The position numbers and the translations under genes were made by a program. A stretch of 64,000 bases of DNA. Origin: Azoarcus sp. (GTDB lineage: Bacteria > Pseudomonadota > Gammaproteobacteria > Burkholderiales > Rhodocyclaceae). The notes under the pieces were generated by a model, which was not told the DNA's origin, did not search any database, and worked only from the letters and a program-made list of their open reading frames with translations. Where the stretch lies: assembly GCA_020725025.1 (NCBI GenBank), contig DYFV01000007.1, forward strand, positions 1 to 64,000. Reading direction: 5' to 3'. Below, piece after piece: positions 25,027 to 34,774 of the stretch (position 1 is the first letter of the stretch; the number at the start of each line of letters is the position of its first letter).

Positions 25027-26339
25027 AAATCAGCATCTTCGGCCTGGGCTACGTGGGCGCCGTATCGCTCGCCTGCCTCGCGCGCGACGGCCACGAAGTC
25101 GTCGGCGTGGACATCGATACGGCCAAGCTCGACCTCATCCGCGCAGGCAAGACGCCGGTGGTGGAGGAGGGCATGGTCGATCTCATGGCGAGCGTGGCCG
25201 CGAGCGGCCGGGTGTCGGTGACCACCGACGCCGTGCGCGCCGTCCTGGACAGCGACCTCTCGCTCGTGTGCGTGGGTACGCCGTCGGCCGCCAACGGAAG
25301 CCAGGACCAGGGGGCGGTGCTGCGGCTGGCGGAGCAGGTGGGGGTGGCGCTCGCCGGGAAAGACGCGCCCCACGTGGTGGTGTTCCGCTCGACCCTGGTG
25401 CCCGGCACGGTGGAAGGCGTGCTGCGGCCCATCATCGAGCGCAGCTCCGGAAAACGCGACGGCGAGCATTTCCACCTCGCCTTCCAGCCCGAGTTCCTGC
25501 GCGAAGGCTCGTCCATCCGCGACTACGACAAGCCGCCGTTCACCGTGGTGGGGGCCAACCACCCGTTGCCGGGCGAGCGCCTGCGCGAGCTCTTCGGCCA
25601 TCTGCCGTGCAAGTTCATCGAGACCTCGGTGCGCGCCGCCGAGATGATGAAGTACTGCTGCAACAACTTCCACGCCCTCAAGATCACCTTCGCCAACGAG
25701 ACGGCGCGCCTGTGCGAGGCCCTGGGCGTCGACCCCTTCGAGGTGATGGACCTGGTGTGCCAGGACACGCAGTTGAACATCTCCCGCGCCTACCTGCGGC
25801 CGGGCTACGCCTTCGGCGGCTCCTGCCTGCCCAAGGACCTGCGCGCCACGAGCTATCTCGCCAAGACCCACGACGTGGAGCTGCCGATGCTCTCCGCGAT
25901 CATGACGTCCAACCGCCTCCACATCGAGCGCGCCATCGCCAAGGTGCTCGACGCCGGCTGCCGCCGGGTCGGCCTGATCGGCCTCTCCTTCAAGACCGGT
26001 ACCGACGATCTGCGCGAGAGCCCGCTGGTGATGCTCGCCGAGCAGTTGATCGGCAAGGGCGTGCAGCTCGCAATCTACGATCCGGATGTGCACCTTTCGC
26101 GCCTTCTGGGCGCGAACAAGCGCTTCATCGAGACGCGCCTGCCGCACTTGGGCGAGCTCCTGCGGGCCGATCTGGGGCAGGTGGTGGCCGACGCCGAGAT
26201 GCTGGTGATCGGCGCCTCGAACCTGGTGGTGCTCGAGGCGCTCGCGTCCCACGTGCGCGCCGACCAGCGCGTGCTCGACCTCGTCGGCCTGCCCGCCTCC
26301 CCGGCACTGGCCGGGCAGGTCGAGGGGCTCGCCTGGTAA
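25023..26339 (+). CDS. GDP-mannose 6-dehydrogenase-like nucleotide-sugar dehydrogenase
   Basis: 438 residues. Rossmann start MKISIFGLGYVGAVSLACLA, catalytic Lys210 in MMKYCCNN and the thiohemiacetal-forming Cys268 in FGGSCLPKD are present. Length, residue numbering and many segments (e.g. LIGLSFKTGTDDLRESPL) match AlgD of Pseudomonas closely by recall, better than UDP-glucose dehydrogenases. The reaction would be a four-electron NAD oxidation of GDP-mannose to GDP-mannuronate, giving the polymer a uronic acid. UDP-sugar specificity cannot be excluded from sequence alone. The start overlaps the preceding glycosyltransferase stop. Confidence 0.9.
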   Translation: MKISIFGLGYVGAVSLACLARDGHEVVGVDIDTAKLDLIRAGKTPVVEEGMVDLMASVAASGRVSVTTDAVRAVLDSDLSLVCVGTPSAANGSQDQGAVLRLAEQVGVALAGKDAPHVVVFRSTLVPGTVEGVLRPIIERSSGKRDGEHFHLAFQPEFLREGSSIRDYDKPPFTVVGANHPLPGERLRELFGHLPCKFIETSVRAAEMMKYCCNNFHALKITFANETARLCEALGVDPFEVMDLVCQDTQLNISRAYLRPGYAFGGSCLPKDLRATSYLAKTHDVELPMLSAIMTSNRLHIERAIAKVLDAGCRRVGLIGLSFKTGTDDLRESPLVMLAEQLIGKGVQLAIYDPDVHLSRLLGANKRFIETRLPHLGELLRADLGQVVADAEMLVIGASNLVVLEALASHVRADQRVLDLVGLPASPALAGQVEGLAW

Positions 26340-26367
26340 GGCCATGGCCGGGGAGGGGAGCTCCGCG

Positions 26368-27372
26368 ATGCGCCGCTGGCGGCTCGGATTCGCCGCCTGC
26401 CTCGTCGCCCTGGCGGCGGCGGTGCTGGCGCTCGCCCCGCATCTGACCGACTCGGCCGAGCTCGTGCGGCTCAGGAACGCGCTCCTCCTCGACGTGGCGC
26501 CCGAGACCCGCTTCGACTGGACGCCGGCGGAGCGGCCGGCGGACTTCCAGGTGGAGCGCGGACCGGTCGATCCCCGCTTCGCCGAGCGGGCGGCGGCACT
26601 GGAGCTCGGCACGCTGCCTTCGGACTGGGAGCGCGCCCTCGGCATCGCGCGCCATCTCCTGGAGAATCGCCAGGGGCGGGTGGGGCGGCCGATCCAGTCC
26701 AACCTGGAGGAGACCTATGCGCGCATCCGTGCCGAAGGCGAGGGTTACTGCGGCGACTACGCCGACGTGTTCTCGGCGCTCGCGATCGCGGCCGGTCTCG
26801 AGGTGCGCGCCTGGGCCTTCTCCTTCGACGGCTTCGGCGGGCGCGGCCACGTCTTCAACGAGGTGTGGGATCGCGGGAGCGGGCAGTGGCGCATGATCGA
26901 CGTCTTCCACAACCTCTACGCGACCGACGCGGCCGGCGATCCGCTCTCCGCCCAGGCCTTCCGCCGCGCGATGCGGGCGGATCAGGCGGCGGTGCGGCTG
27001 GTGACGATCGAGCCGGCCGCGCGCCCGGTATTCAAGTACGAATCGAAGGCCCGGGAGTTCTACCTGCGGGGGCTGGACGAGTGGTATCTGTGGTGGGGCA
27101 ACAACGTCTTCGACTACGAGCGCGCCGGGCTGGTGCAGGTGCTGGGCCCGTTATCGCGCTCGCTGGAGCAGCTGGGCGGCATCGCCCAGGGGGTGCATCC
27201 GCGCATCCGTGTGCTGCCGGACGCGGCCAACGCGGAGGAGCTGGCGGTCATGCAGCGCCTGAAGTGGCGGGTCCACGGAGCGCTCGTGACGGCGCTCGTC
27301 GCCCTGGTGGGAGCGCTGGTGTGCCTGGGGGGCTGGCTGCGGGCGCGCCGCGCAGTGGGAGGCTGGACGTGA
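26368..27372 (+). CDS. Membrane-anchored transglutaminase-like protein
   Basis: 334 residues from ATG 26368, chosen because GAGGGGAG lies seven bases upstream; ATG 26344 adds eight residues. One membrane segment lies at the N terminus (about 6-24) and one near the C terminus (about 300-320). The periplasmic part holds a transglutaminase-like fold with the triad Cys128 (GEGYCGDYADVF), His161 (GRGHVFNEVW) and Asp178 (WRMIDVF). Such bacterial proteins are usually peptidases or acyltransferases acting on amide bonds. In an EPS locus it may cleave or form an amide on the polymer or on a partner protein. The gene is coupled to the following GTG-start glycosyltransferase. Confidence 0.85.
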   Translation: MRRWRLGFAACLVALAAAVLALAPHLTDSAELVRLRNALLLDVAPETRFDWTPAERPADFQVERGPVDPRFAERAAALELGTLPSDWERALGIARHLLENRQGRVGRPIQSNLEETYARIRAEGEGYCGDYADVFSALAIAAGLEVRAWAFSFDGFGGRGHVFNEVWDRGSGQWRMIDVFHNLYATDAAGDPLSAQAFRRAMRADQAAVRLVTIEPAARPVFKYESKAREFYLRGLDEWYLWWGNNVFDYERAGLVQVLGPLSRSLEQLGGIAQGVHPRIRVLPDAANAEELAVMQRLKWRVHGALVTALVALVGALVCLGGWLRARRAVGGWT

Positions 27373-28496
27373 ACGCGCCGGCGGCGAGGATGCTGCATGC
27401 CGCCGTGCCGACGGCGGATCTGCCCCCCGTGTGCCTGGTCGGGCCTTTGCCGCCGCCCGCCGGGGGCATGGCGAACCAGTGCGAGCAGCTCGCGCGCCTG
27501 CTCGGCGCCGAGGGCGTACAGGTGGAAGTCGTGCGCACCAACGCCGATTACCGGCCGGCCTGGGTCGGACGCCTTCCCTTCGTGCGCGCGCTCGCCCGGC
27601 TGCTGCCCTACCTCGCCCGCCTGTGGACTGTGGCCGGGCGCTGCGGGGTGATCCACGTGCTCGCCAACTCCGGCTGGGCCTGGCATCTTTTCGCCGCGCC
27701 GGCGATCTGGATCGCGCGCGTGCGCGGCAGGCCGGTCATCGTGAACTACCGGGGCGGACACGCGGCGGAGTTCTTCGCCCGCGCGCCGCGCCACGTGTTC
27801 GCCACGCTGCGTGCCGCGCAGGCGGTGGTGACCCCCTCGCGCTTTCTGCAGCGGGTATTCGCGCGCCACGGGTTTTCTGCCGAGATCGTGCCCAACATCG
27901 TCGACCTGTCGCGCTTCGCCCCGGTGCCGCCGCGCGACTTCGGGAGCGCTCCGCATCTCGTCGTGACGCGCAACCTGGAGCCGATCTACGACATCCCGAC
28001 CGCGCTGCGAGCCTTCGCGCGGGTCCGCGAGACCTATCCCGGGGCGCGCCTCACGGTGGCCGGCACGGGGCCGGAGCGCGGGCGGCTGAAGCTGCTCGCC
28101 ACGCAGCTGGGCATCGCCGGCTGCGTGAGCTTTCCCGGGCGCATCGACAATGCCGACATCCCCGAGCTCTACGCCTCGGCCGACTGCATGCTGAATCCGA
28201 GCACGGTCGACAACATGCCCATCTCCATCCTGGAGGCGTTTGCCAGCGGAGTGCCGGTGGTGAGCACCGACGCGGGCGGCATTCCCGACATGGTGGAAGA
28301 CGGCGTCTCGGCGCTCCTGGTGCCGGTGGGCGACGCGGCGGCGATGGCCTCCGAGGTGTCGCGGGTGCTGGCGGATCGCAGGCTCGCCGCGGGGTTGCGC
28401 GCCGCGGGAATCGCCGCCGCCGCCGAGTACGCCTGGCCGGTGGTGCGCACGCATTGGCTCGCCACCTACCGCGCGGTCGCGGGGAGGGGGCGATGA
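27369..28496 (+). CDS. Glycosyltransferase family 4
   Basis: 375 residues from GTG 27369, which overlaps the previous stop as GTGA and has GGGAGG six bases upstream; ATG 27390 is the alternative. GT-B: acceptor-side VGPLPPPAGGMANQCEQLAR, then NYRGGHAAEF. The donor side has VVTRNLEPIYDIPTALRAF, TVAGTGPERGRL and NMPISILEAFASGVPVV. Cytoplasmic repeat-unit assembly is the expected role. Donor sugar unknown. Confidence 0.9.
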   Translation: MNAPAARMLHAAVPTADLPPVCLVGPLPPPAGGMANQCEQLARLLGAEGVQVEVVRTNADYRPAWVGRLPFVRALARLLPYLARLWTVAGRCGVIHVLANSGWAWHLFAAPAIWIARVRGRPVIVNYRGGHAAEFFARAPRHVFATLRAAQAVVTPSRFLQRVFARHGFSAEIVPNIVDLSRFAPVPPRDFGSAPHLVVTRNLEPIYDIPTALRAFARVRETYPGARLTVAGTGPERGRLKLLATQLGIAGCVSFPGRIDNADIPELYASADCMLNPSTVDNMPISILEAFASGVPVVSTDAGGIPDMVEDGVSALLVPVGDAAAMASEVSRVLADRRLAAGLRAAGIAAAAEYAWPVVRTHWLATYRAVAGRGR

Positions 28497-29875
28497 GCCT
28501 GTACACGAAACTCTGCACCGGACTGATCTTTCCGCTCCACGAGCGCTTCAAGGGGCATTCGACGGTGGCGCTGCACGAGCGCCTGGAGGCGAGCCAGTGG
28601 TGGCCCGCCGCCCGCCTCGAGGCATTCCGGGTGGAGCGCCTGCGCGGTTTCCTGGCCCACGTCGGCCGGACCGTGCCCTACTACCGGGACTGCTTCCGCG
28701 CCCTCGAATTCGACCCGGCGCGGGTGGATTCGCTCGCGTCGCTCGGACGGCTCCCGCTCCTGTCCAAGGCGGAACTGCGCGCCTACGGCGAGGCCTTCAA
28801 GGCCGAGGGCCACGGACCGCTCACCCGCTACAACACCGGCGGCTCGTCCGGCGAGCCGCTCATCTTCTACATGGGGCGCGAGCGCAAGAGCCACGACGTG
28901 GCGGCCAAGTGGCGCGCCACGCGCTGGTGGGGCGTGGATATCGGCGACCCCGAGCTGGTGGTGTGGGGCAGCCCCATCGAGCTGGGCGCCCAGGACCGCA
29001 TCCGCCGGCTGCGCGATGGGCTGCTCAGAAGTCACCTGTTGCCGGCGTTCGAGATGTCGCCGGCCAACCTGGATCGCTTCGTCGCCACCATCCGGCGGGT
29101 GCGCCCGGCGATGCTTTTCGGTTACCCCTCGAGCCTCGCGCTGATCGCGCAGCATGCCCGGCGCAAGGGCGTCGCGCTCGACGATCTCGGCATCCGCGTG
29201 GCCTTCGTGACCTCCGAGCGGCTGTACGATACCCAGCGCGAGATCATCTCCACCACCTTCGGCTGCCCGGTCGCCAACGGCTACGGCGCGCGCGACGCGG
29301 GCTTCATCGCCCACGAGTGCCCGGCCGGGAGCCTCCACATCAGCGCCGAGGACATCGTCGTCGAGACCGTACGCCGCGACGGCTCGCCCACCGCGCCGGG
29401 CGAGGCGGGCGAGATCGTGGTCACCCACATGGCCACCGGCGATTTCCCCTTCGTGCGCTACCGCACCGGCGATGTGGGCGTGCTGGGCGACAACGCCTGC
29501 ACCTGCGGCCGCACGCTGCCGGTGCTCGCCGAGGTACAGGGGCGCAGCACCGACTTCGTGGTGGCGCGCGACGGCACCGTCATGCACGGGCTCGCGCTCA
29601 TCTACACCATACGCGACCTGCCGGGCGTGGAGGCCTTCCGCATCGTCCAGCAGTCCCTCGACCGCACCGAGGTCGAGCTCGTCGCCGTGCCGCCCTTCGG
29701 CCCCGAGCACGAGTCGCGCATCGTGCGCGACTTCAAGGCGCGCCTGGGCGAGTCCGTCGAGGTCGCAGTGCGTCGCGTCCCCTACATCGCGCCGGAGAAG
29801 TCCGGCAAGTTCCGGTATGTCGTGAGCCGGGTGGACCCGCAGCATCAGGAGAGCATGGCCCATGCCCATTCGTGA
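28493..29875 (+). CDS. CapK / phenylacetate-CoA ligase-like adenylating enzyme
   Basis: 460 residues from ATG 28493 (ATGA overlap). The AMP-binding P-loop NTGGSSGEP at 114-122, GYGARDAGFIAHEC and RYRTGDVG are the main motifs of the PaaK/CapK group. Four cysteines around NACTCGRTLPV resemble the metal site of some CapK proteins. Capsule-cluster members of the family adenylate a carboxylate for later amide or ester formation, but few are characterised. With the FemAB, ATP-grasp and Mur-ligase genes nearby, carboxylate activation on the polymer or on an acyl donor is plausible. No acyl-carrier domain is attached. Confidence 0.85.
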   Translation: MSLYTKLCTGLIFPLHERFKGHSTVALHERLEASQWWPAARLEAFRVERLRGFLAHVGRTVPYYRDCFRALEFDPARVDSLASLGRLPLLSKAELRAYGEAFKAEGHGPLTRYNTGGSSGEPLIFYMGRERKSHDVAAKWRATRWWGVDIGDPELVVWGSPIELGAQDRIRRLRDGLLRSHLLPAFEMSPANLDRFVATIRRVRPAMLFGYPSSLALIAQHARRKGVALDDLGIRVAFVTSERLYDTQREIISTTFGCPVANGYGARDAGFIAHECPAGSLHISAEDIVVETVRRDGSPTAPGEAGEIVVTHMATGDFPFVRYRTGDVGVLGDNACTCGRTLPVLAEVQGRSTDFVVARDGTVMHGLALIYTIRDLPGVEAFRIVQQSLDRTEVELVAVPPFGPEHESRIVRDFKARLGESVEVAVRRVPYIAPEKSGKFRYVVSRVDPQHQESMAHAHS

Positions 29876-31202
29876 CGTCCTCGTCACCGCCATCGTCGTG
29901 GGCGTACTGCCCTTCGTGTTGCGTCACGCCTGGATGGGGGTGATGCTGTGGACCTGGCTCAGCGTCATGAACCCGCACCGGCTGTCCTGGGGCTTCGCCT
30001 ACAGCGCGCCTTTCGCGGCGATTGCCGCCGGCACGACGCTGATCGCGCTCTTCACCACCCGCGACCCGGTGCGCCTGCCGAGCTCCGGCACGGTGAAGGT
30101 ACTGATCGCGTTCATCGTGTGGATGTGCATCACCACCGCCTTCGCCGTGTTTCCGGGCAGCTCGTTCGAGCAGCTGGAGAAGGTGATCAAGATCCAGCTG
30201 ATGACGCTGGTGGCCCTCGCAGTGCTGCACGAGAAGAAGCATATCCAGGTCTTCGTGTGGGTGAACGCGCTCTCGCTCGCCTTCTTCGGGATCAAGGGGG
30301 GGCTGTACACGATCCGCACCGGCGGTGGCGGCATGGTGTGGGGGCCCGGCGGCTTCATCCAGGGCAACAACGAGGTCGGTCTGGCGATCCTGATGACCAT
30401 CCCGCTGCTGTATTACCTGCGGCTCACCACCGAGCACGTGTGGGTGCGCCGAGGGCTGGTGGTCGCGATGCTGCTCTCCGCGGTCGCGGTGCTCGGCACC
30501 CAGTCTCGCGGCGCCTTCCTCGCCATCGCGGTCATGTCCTTCGTGTTGTGGCTGCGCTCGCCGAAGAAGCTGCTGTTCGGAACCGGGGCGGTGGTCGCGG
30601 CCATCGCCATGATCTCCTTCATGCCGTGGTCGCTCGAGGAGCGCATCCGTTCGATCACCGAGTACGAGGAGGACTCCTCCGCGGTGGGGCGGCTCAACGC
30701 CTGGGAGACCGCGTTCAACGTCGCCAATGACCGCTTCACCGGCGCCGGCTTCGACATGTACAACACCACGACCTGGGCGATGTACGCGCCCATCCCGGCC
30801 GAACGGCGGGCCTCCGATCCGTCCATCATCCGCGCCGCGCACAGCATCTACTTCCAGGTGCTGGGCGAGCACGGCTGGGTCGGGCTCATCCTCTTCGTCA
30901 CGATCTGGCTGCTCACCTGGCGCGAGGCCTCGCGCCTGCGAAGACGTACGCGCGGCGATCCTCGGTTCGAGTGGGTTTTCCACCTGGCGGGGATGTGCCA
31001 GGTGTCGCTGGTGGGCTTCGCCGTGGGCGGCGCCTTCCTGAGCCTCGCCTATTTCGACTTCCCCTACAACCTCCTGATCATGATGGTGGTGACCCAGCGA
31101 TGGCTGAACCTGCAGTTGGACAAGCGGGCAGCGCCCGCCGAGGCGGATACGGCGGGCGCGACGCCGCCCGGCAGCCCGCAGCTCGCGGGAGGCTTGAAGT
31201 GA
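29862..31202 (+). CDS. Exosortase A-associated O-glycosylation ligase / Wzy-like polymerase
   Basis: 446 residues with about ten hydrophobic segments and the long periplasmic loop typical of the WaaL/Wzy superfamily. The opening LRHAWMGVMLWTWLSVMNPH and the segment PGGFIQGNNEVGLAILMTIP are characteristic of the exosortase A-associated branch. The loop after NAWETAFNVANDRF contains HSIYFQVLGEHGWVGL. The protein should either polymerise repeat units or ligate glycan to an acceptor at the periplasmic face. It overlaps the CapK-like gene by 14 bases. Confidence 0.92.
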   Translation: MPIRDVLVTAIVVGVLPFVLRHAWMGVMLWTWLSVMNPHRLSWGFAYSAPFAAIAAGTTLIALFTTRDPVRLPSSGTVKVLIAFIVWMCITTAFAVFPGSSFEQLEKVIKIQLMTLVALAVLHEKKHIQVFVWVNALSLAFFGIKGGLYTIRTGGGGMVWGPGGFIQGNNEVGLAILMTIPLLYYLRLTTEHVWVRRGLVVAMLLSAVAVLGTQSRGAFLAIAVMSFVLWLRSPKKLLFGTGAVVAAIAMISFMPWSLEERIRSITEYEEDSSAVGRLNAWETAFNVANDRFTGAGFDMYNTTTWAMYAPIPAERRASDPSIIRAAHSIYFQVLGEHGWVGLILFVTIWLLTWREASRLRRRTRGDPRFEWVFHLAGMCQVSLVGFAVGGAFLSLAYFDFPYNLLIMMVVTQRWLNLQLDKRAAPAEADTAGATPPGSPQLAGGLK

Positions 31203-31239
31203 CCCGGGGCGACGCGACCATGCCTTTAGGAGCGGCCGC

Positions 31240-32205
31240 ATGATCCTGTTGCGCACTGTCGGCCGCCTGGTTTCCCCGCCCGGGCCGCGCGGGAAGCTGT
31301 CGGTGCTCATCTTTCACCGGGTGCGGGCGAAGTACGATCCGTTGGCGCCGCGGGCGCTGGTGGCCGAGCAGTTCGACCGGATCCTGGGATGGGTGGCGGG
31401 CGCCTTCAACGTGCTGTCGCCCGACGAGGCGGTGTCCCGGCTGGCGAACGGCACGCTTCCGGCACGGGCGCTCGCCATCACCTTCGACGACGGCTACGCC
31501 GACAATGCCGAGGTCGCGCTGCCCATCCTCCAGCGTCACGGGCTGACCGCCGGTTTTTTCATCGCCACCGACTTTCTCGACGGTGGGGTGATGTGGAACG
31601 ACGCCATCGGTCTGGCCTTGCGCCACTGCCCGGACGACGAGCTCGATCTGACCGCCCTCGGGCTGGGCACGCATCGGCTCTCCAACCCCCAGGCCAGGCG
31701 TGAAGCCACCGTCCGCATCCTGAGCGAGGTGAAGTACCGTCCCCCGGCCGAGCGCAACGAGCTAGTGGCCGCCATCGGCGATGCGGCCCGCGCCGAGCCG
31801 CAGGCCGGGCTGATGATGCGCTCGGATCAGGTGCGCGCCCTGCGCGCGGCCGGCATGGTCATCGGCGGCCACACCTGCTCGCATCCCATTCTCGCCTCGC
31901 TGTCGCGTACCGAGGCGGAGCGCGAGATCGTCGACGGCAAGGCGCGGCTCGAGGAGATCCTCGGCGAACGGATCCGGCTTTTCGCCTACCCGAACGGGAA
32001 GACGGGGACGGACTACACCGCCGAGCACGCCGAGCTGGTGCGCCGGGCGGGCTTCGAAGCGGCTTTTTCCACCGATTGGGGCGTGGCCGGTCCGGATACC
32101 GATCGCTTCCGGCTGCCGCGCTTCACGCCGTGGGACAACGGCCGTCATGCCTTCATGTTCCGCCTCCTGCGCAACATGGTCGGACGGGAGGCCGCGACCG
32201 CATGA
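31240..32205 (+). CDS. Polysaccharide deacetylase family protein
   Basis: 321 residues behind an AGGAG ribosome binding site. NodB-fold: ITFDDGYADN with Asp83/Asp84, then GGHTCSHPILA with the metal-binding histidines, and FAYPNGKTGTDYT near the C terminus. No signal peptide is obvious. It is distinct from the exosortase-linked deacetylase at 14078 and is paired with a second deacetylase immediately downstream (ATGA overlap). Three deacetylases in one locus suggest several N- or O-acetyl positions are trimmed. Confidence 0.9.
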   Translation: MILLRTVGRLVSPPGPRGKLSVLIFHRVRAKYDPLAPRALVAEQFDRILGWVAGAFNVLSPDEAVSRLANGTLPARALAITFDDGYADNAEVALPILQRHGLTAGFFIATDFLDGGVMWNDAIGLALRHCPDDELDLTALGLGTHRLSNPQARREATVRILSEVKYRPPAERNELVAAIGDAARAEPQAGLMMRSDQVRALRAAGMVIGGHTCSHPILASLSRTEAEREIVDGKARLEEILGERIRLFAYPNGKTGTDYTAEHAELVRRAGFEAAFSTDWGVAGPDTDRFRLPRFTPWDNGRHAFMFRLLRNMVGREAATA

Positions 32206-33296
32206 CTGCTGCAGCCGGAACGCTCGTCGCCCCGCCGCCTTCGCGGCGCGAACGGCTGCTGGGGCTCGCCCGTGCGCTCGGGCTCTTCCGGCTGTGCCGC
32301 CGGCTCACCCGGCGCAAGCTGCGCATCCTGTGCTACCACGGGATCTGGCTGGGCGGCGCGCCGCACTACGGCGACTGCCTCTTCATGAGCGCGGAGCGCT
32401 TTGTGCAGCGTGCCGAGCTGCTCGCACGCCTGGGCTATCCCGTCCTGCCCCTGGACGAGGCCGTCACCCGGCTCGCCGCCGGCACGCTCCCCGACTGCGC
32501 GCTGGTGATCACCATCGATGACGGCTGGTACGGCACCTATGCGCGCATGCTGCCCGCCTTGAAGCGTCACGGATTGCCGGCTACGGTTTATGTGACGAGC
32601 TACTACCTGCTCGCGCGCCGGCCGGTGCTGAACGTGCTGGTGGGTTACATGGTGGCGTCGTCGCCCCGGCTGCCGGTTGCCGGTGCGTTGAGGGACGCGG
32701 TGCCGGGGCTCGCGCCGTTCGAAGTGGAGGAAGCGTCGATGCGGGCACGCCTGCCCGAGGCGCTTTCCGCCCATCTCGACGCGTTGCCGTCGCTCGATGC
32801 GCGCTGGGAGACGCTCGAACGCATCGCCGCGGTATTCGGGTTCGATCTGGCGGCGGTGCTCGCCGACCGCCGCTTCGACCTCATGAACGCCGACGAGCTG
32901 CTGCAGGCGCGCCGCGACGGTTTCGACATACAACTTCATACACATTCACACCGCATGCACGGATTCGATCGGAGTAGGCTTTGCGAGGAGGTGCGCCGCA
33001 ACCGCGATGCGCTCTCCGGGGCGCTGGGCGAGACGGCCGACAGCTTGCGGCATTTCTGCTATCCGAGTGGCGTGTGGGATGCCCGCGTGTTCGACACCTT
33101 GCGCAGCTTGGGCATCCGCAGCGCCACCACCACCGATTTCGGTCTCAATGGGCAGGACGCCGAGCCGCTCGCGCTGCGTCGCATCCTTGATTGCGAGTCG
33201 ATGTCGGAACTCGAACTGGAGGCGAAGTTATGCGGATTCTGGAGCATCCTGGGCGGAGTACGAGAGGCGCTGAGGGGCTTGGCCGGGCGGCGCTGA
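32202..33296 (+). CDS. Polysaccharide deacetylase family protein, second copy
   Basis: 364 residues from ATG 32202. NodB motifs ITIDDGWYGT (Asp106/Asp107) and QLHTHSHRMHG supply catalytic aspartate and metal histidines; HFCYPSGVWD is the later motif. The segment between these motifs is longer than in the preceding gene, so the two are not simple duplicates. Its last 67 bases overlap the start of the lyase-like gene, an unusually long overlap in this operon. Confidence 0.88.
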   Translation: MTAAAGTLVAPPPSRRERLLGLARALGLFRLCRRLTRRKLRILCYHGIWLGGAPHYGDCLFMSAERFVQRAELLARLGYPVLPLDEAVTRLAAGTLPDCALVITIDDGWYGTYARMLPALKRHGLPATVYVTSYYLLARRPVLNVLVGYMVASSPRLPVAGALRDAVPGLAPFEVEEASMRARLPEALSAHLDALPSLDARWETLERIAAVFGFDLAAVLADRRFDLMNADELLQARRDGFDIQLHTHSHRMHGFDRSRLCEEVRRNRDALSGALGETADSLRHFCYPSGVWDARVFDTLRSLGIRSATTTDFGLNGQDAEPLALRRILDCESMSELELEAKLCGFWSILGGVREALRGLAGRR

Positions 33297-34774
33297 ACGC
33301 CACGCTCGGGCTCGTCGCCGTCGGTGCGTTGGCGGCCCTGCCGGCGGCACCCGCCCGCGGCGAGCCGATGCAGCTCTCCGACGGGCCGGGCGGGGCGACC
33401 TGCCGGCATTACTCGGTGGCCGGCAAGCTCGCGTGGCAGCGCAAGCTGGGCGACTGGGCGGACGCATCGGGCGAGCTCTGGGGAGAGCGCCCCTACGCCA
33501 GCGTGCAGGTGCGGCCCGTGCGCGGCGGGCAGGAAGTCTCCCTGGACGTCACCAGGCTGGCGCGCCAGTGGGTCGCGGGCGAGCATCCCAACACCGGCAT
33601 CTTCCTGCGCGCCATCGACGGGAACGGCAGCGTGCTGTTCCACAGCCGCGAGAGCACCGACGCCGGTGTGCAGAAACCGGTGCTCGAGCTGAAGTGGTCG
33701 GATGGTGGCCGCGACCGGCTCGACCCGGTGACCGACACCTTCCTCGACTGCTCGACGCACCGCAGCTCCGGCTCGTCCAAGGTGGTGCGCGTGGGGCGCG
33801 ACCAGACCACGCTGCTGGTGTTCAAGCTGCCGGATGCGCGCGGGCGCAAGCTGGAGTCCGCCCAGCTGCGGCTCCACTCCTTCAAGCAGTACGCCAAGGG
33901 CCTCACCGTCGGCGTGTTCCGTCCCACACCCGCCTGGGCGCTGGCCAACAAGGAGGCGCAGCAGGGGATCGCGGCGCGCTACAAGGGCGACCGGGACATC
34001 GCGAGCGATCCGGCCGTCATCGCGGCGGTGAGCTTCGAGGACGACGACTGGCGGCAGGAATGGAGGCGGCTCACGAACACCGGGTCCTACGAGGTGGTGA
34101 GCGAGGATTCCGAGAACGGCTTCGTCCCGTTCGCCGGCAAGGCGCTCAAGACCACGCTCAAGAAGGGCGAGAACACGGCGCTCAACCTGCGCTACCTCTT
34201 CGAGAGGCAGACCGGCAGCGAGCCCGAGGAGGTCTACTTCCGCTACTACCTGCGTTTCGGCGATGACTGGAGTCCCGACCTCGACGGCGGCAAGCTGCCC
34301 GGCATCGCGGGCACCTACGGCAAGGGCGGATGGGGGATGCGCCGCTCCGACGGGACCAACGGCTGGTCGGTGCGCGGCCTGTTCTCGCCCATGACGATTT
34401 CCCCCTTCGGCGGCAAGGCCACACCGATCGGGTCCTATGTCTATCATGCCGACATGAAGGGGTACTCGGGCAACCACTGGGGTTGGAACCTGGGCCCCTC
34501 GGGGCTCCTGCGCAACAACAAGTGGTACGCGGTCGAGCAGTACGTGCGGCTCAATACCCCCGGCCAGCGCGACGGCAGCTTCCGCGCCTGGATCGACGGG
34601 CAACTCGTCTACGAGCGCAACGGCCTCGGTTTCCGCGACATCGAGTCGATCCGCATCCAGAGCATCTGGCTCAACGTCTATCACGGCGGCACCCGGCCTT
34701 CGCCCCGCGACATGAGCCTCTACATCGACAACATCGTGGTGGCGAGCCGCTATATCGGGCCGGTGGCGCCGTGA
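33230..34774 (+). CDS. Secreted protein with DNRLRE-like and polysaccharide lyase-like domains
   Basis: 514 residues from ATG 33230 (GGAGG nine bases upstream). A signal peptide ends near PAAPARG. Residues about 45-225 resemble DNRLRE/CBM96-type modules (two halves, each with a VSLDVTRLARQWV- or LLVFKLPDARG-like strand pattern). Residues about 230-514 resemble a beta-jelly-roll of polysaccharide lyase families such as PL14, with RYYLRFGDDWSPDLDGGKLPG and YHADMKGYSGNHWGWN. Lyases within synthesis operons usually trim or clear misdirected polymer in the periplasm; a uronic-acid polymer is a suitable substrate. The specific lyase family needs an HMM search. Confidence 0.75.
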   Translation: MRILEHPGRSTRGAEGLGRAALNATLGLVAVGALAALPAAPARGEPMQLSDGPGGATCRHYSVAGKLAWQRKLGDWADASGELWGERPYASVQVRPVRGGQEVSLDVTRLARQWVAGEHPNTGIFLRAIDGNGSVLFHSRESTDAGVQKPVLELKWSDGGRDRLDPVTDTFLDCSTHRSSGSSKVVRVGRDQTTLLVFKLPDARGRKLESAQLRLHSFKQYAKGLTVGVFRPTPAWALANKEAQQGIAARYKGDRDIASDPAVIAAVSFEDDDWRQEWRRLTNTGSYEVVSEDSENGFVPFAGKALKTTLKKGENTALNLRYLFERQTGSEPEEVYFRYYLRFGDDWSPDLDGGKLPGIAGTYGKGGWGMRRSDGTNGWSVRGLFSPMTISPFGGKATPIGSYVYHADMKGYSGNHWGWNLGPSGLLRNNKWYAVEQYVRLNTPGQRDGSFRAWIDGQLVYERNGLGFRDIESIRIQSIWLNVYHGGTRPSPRDMSLYIDNIVVASRYIGPVAP

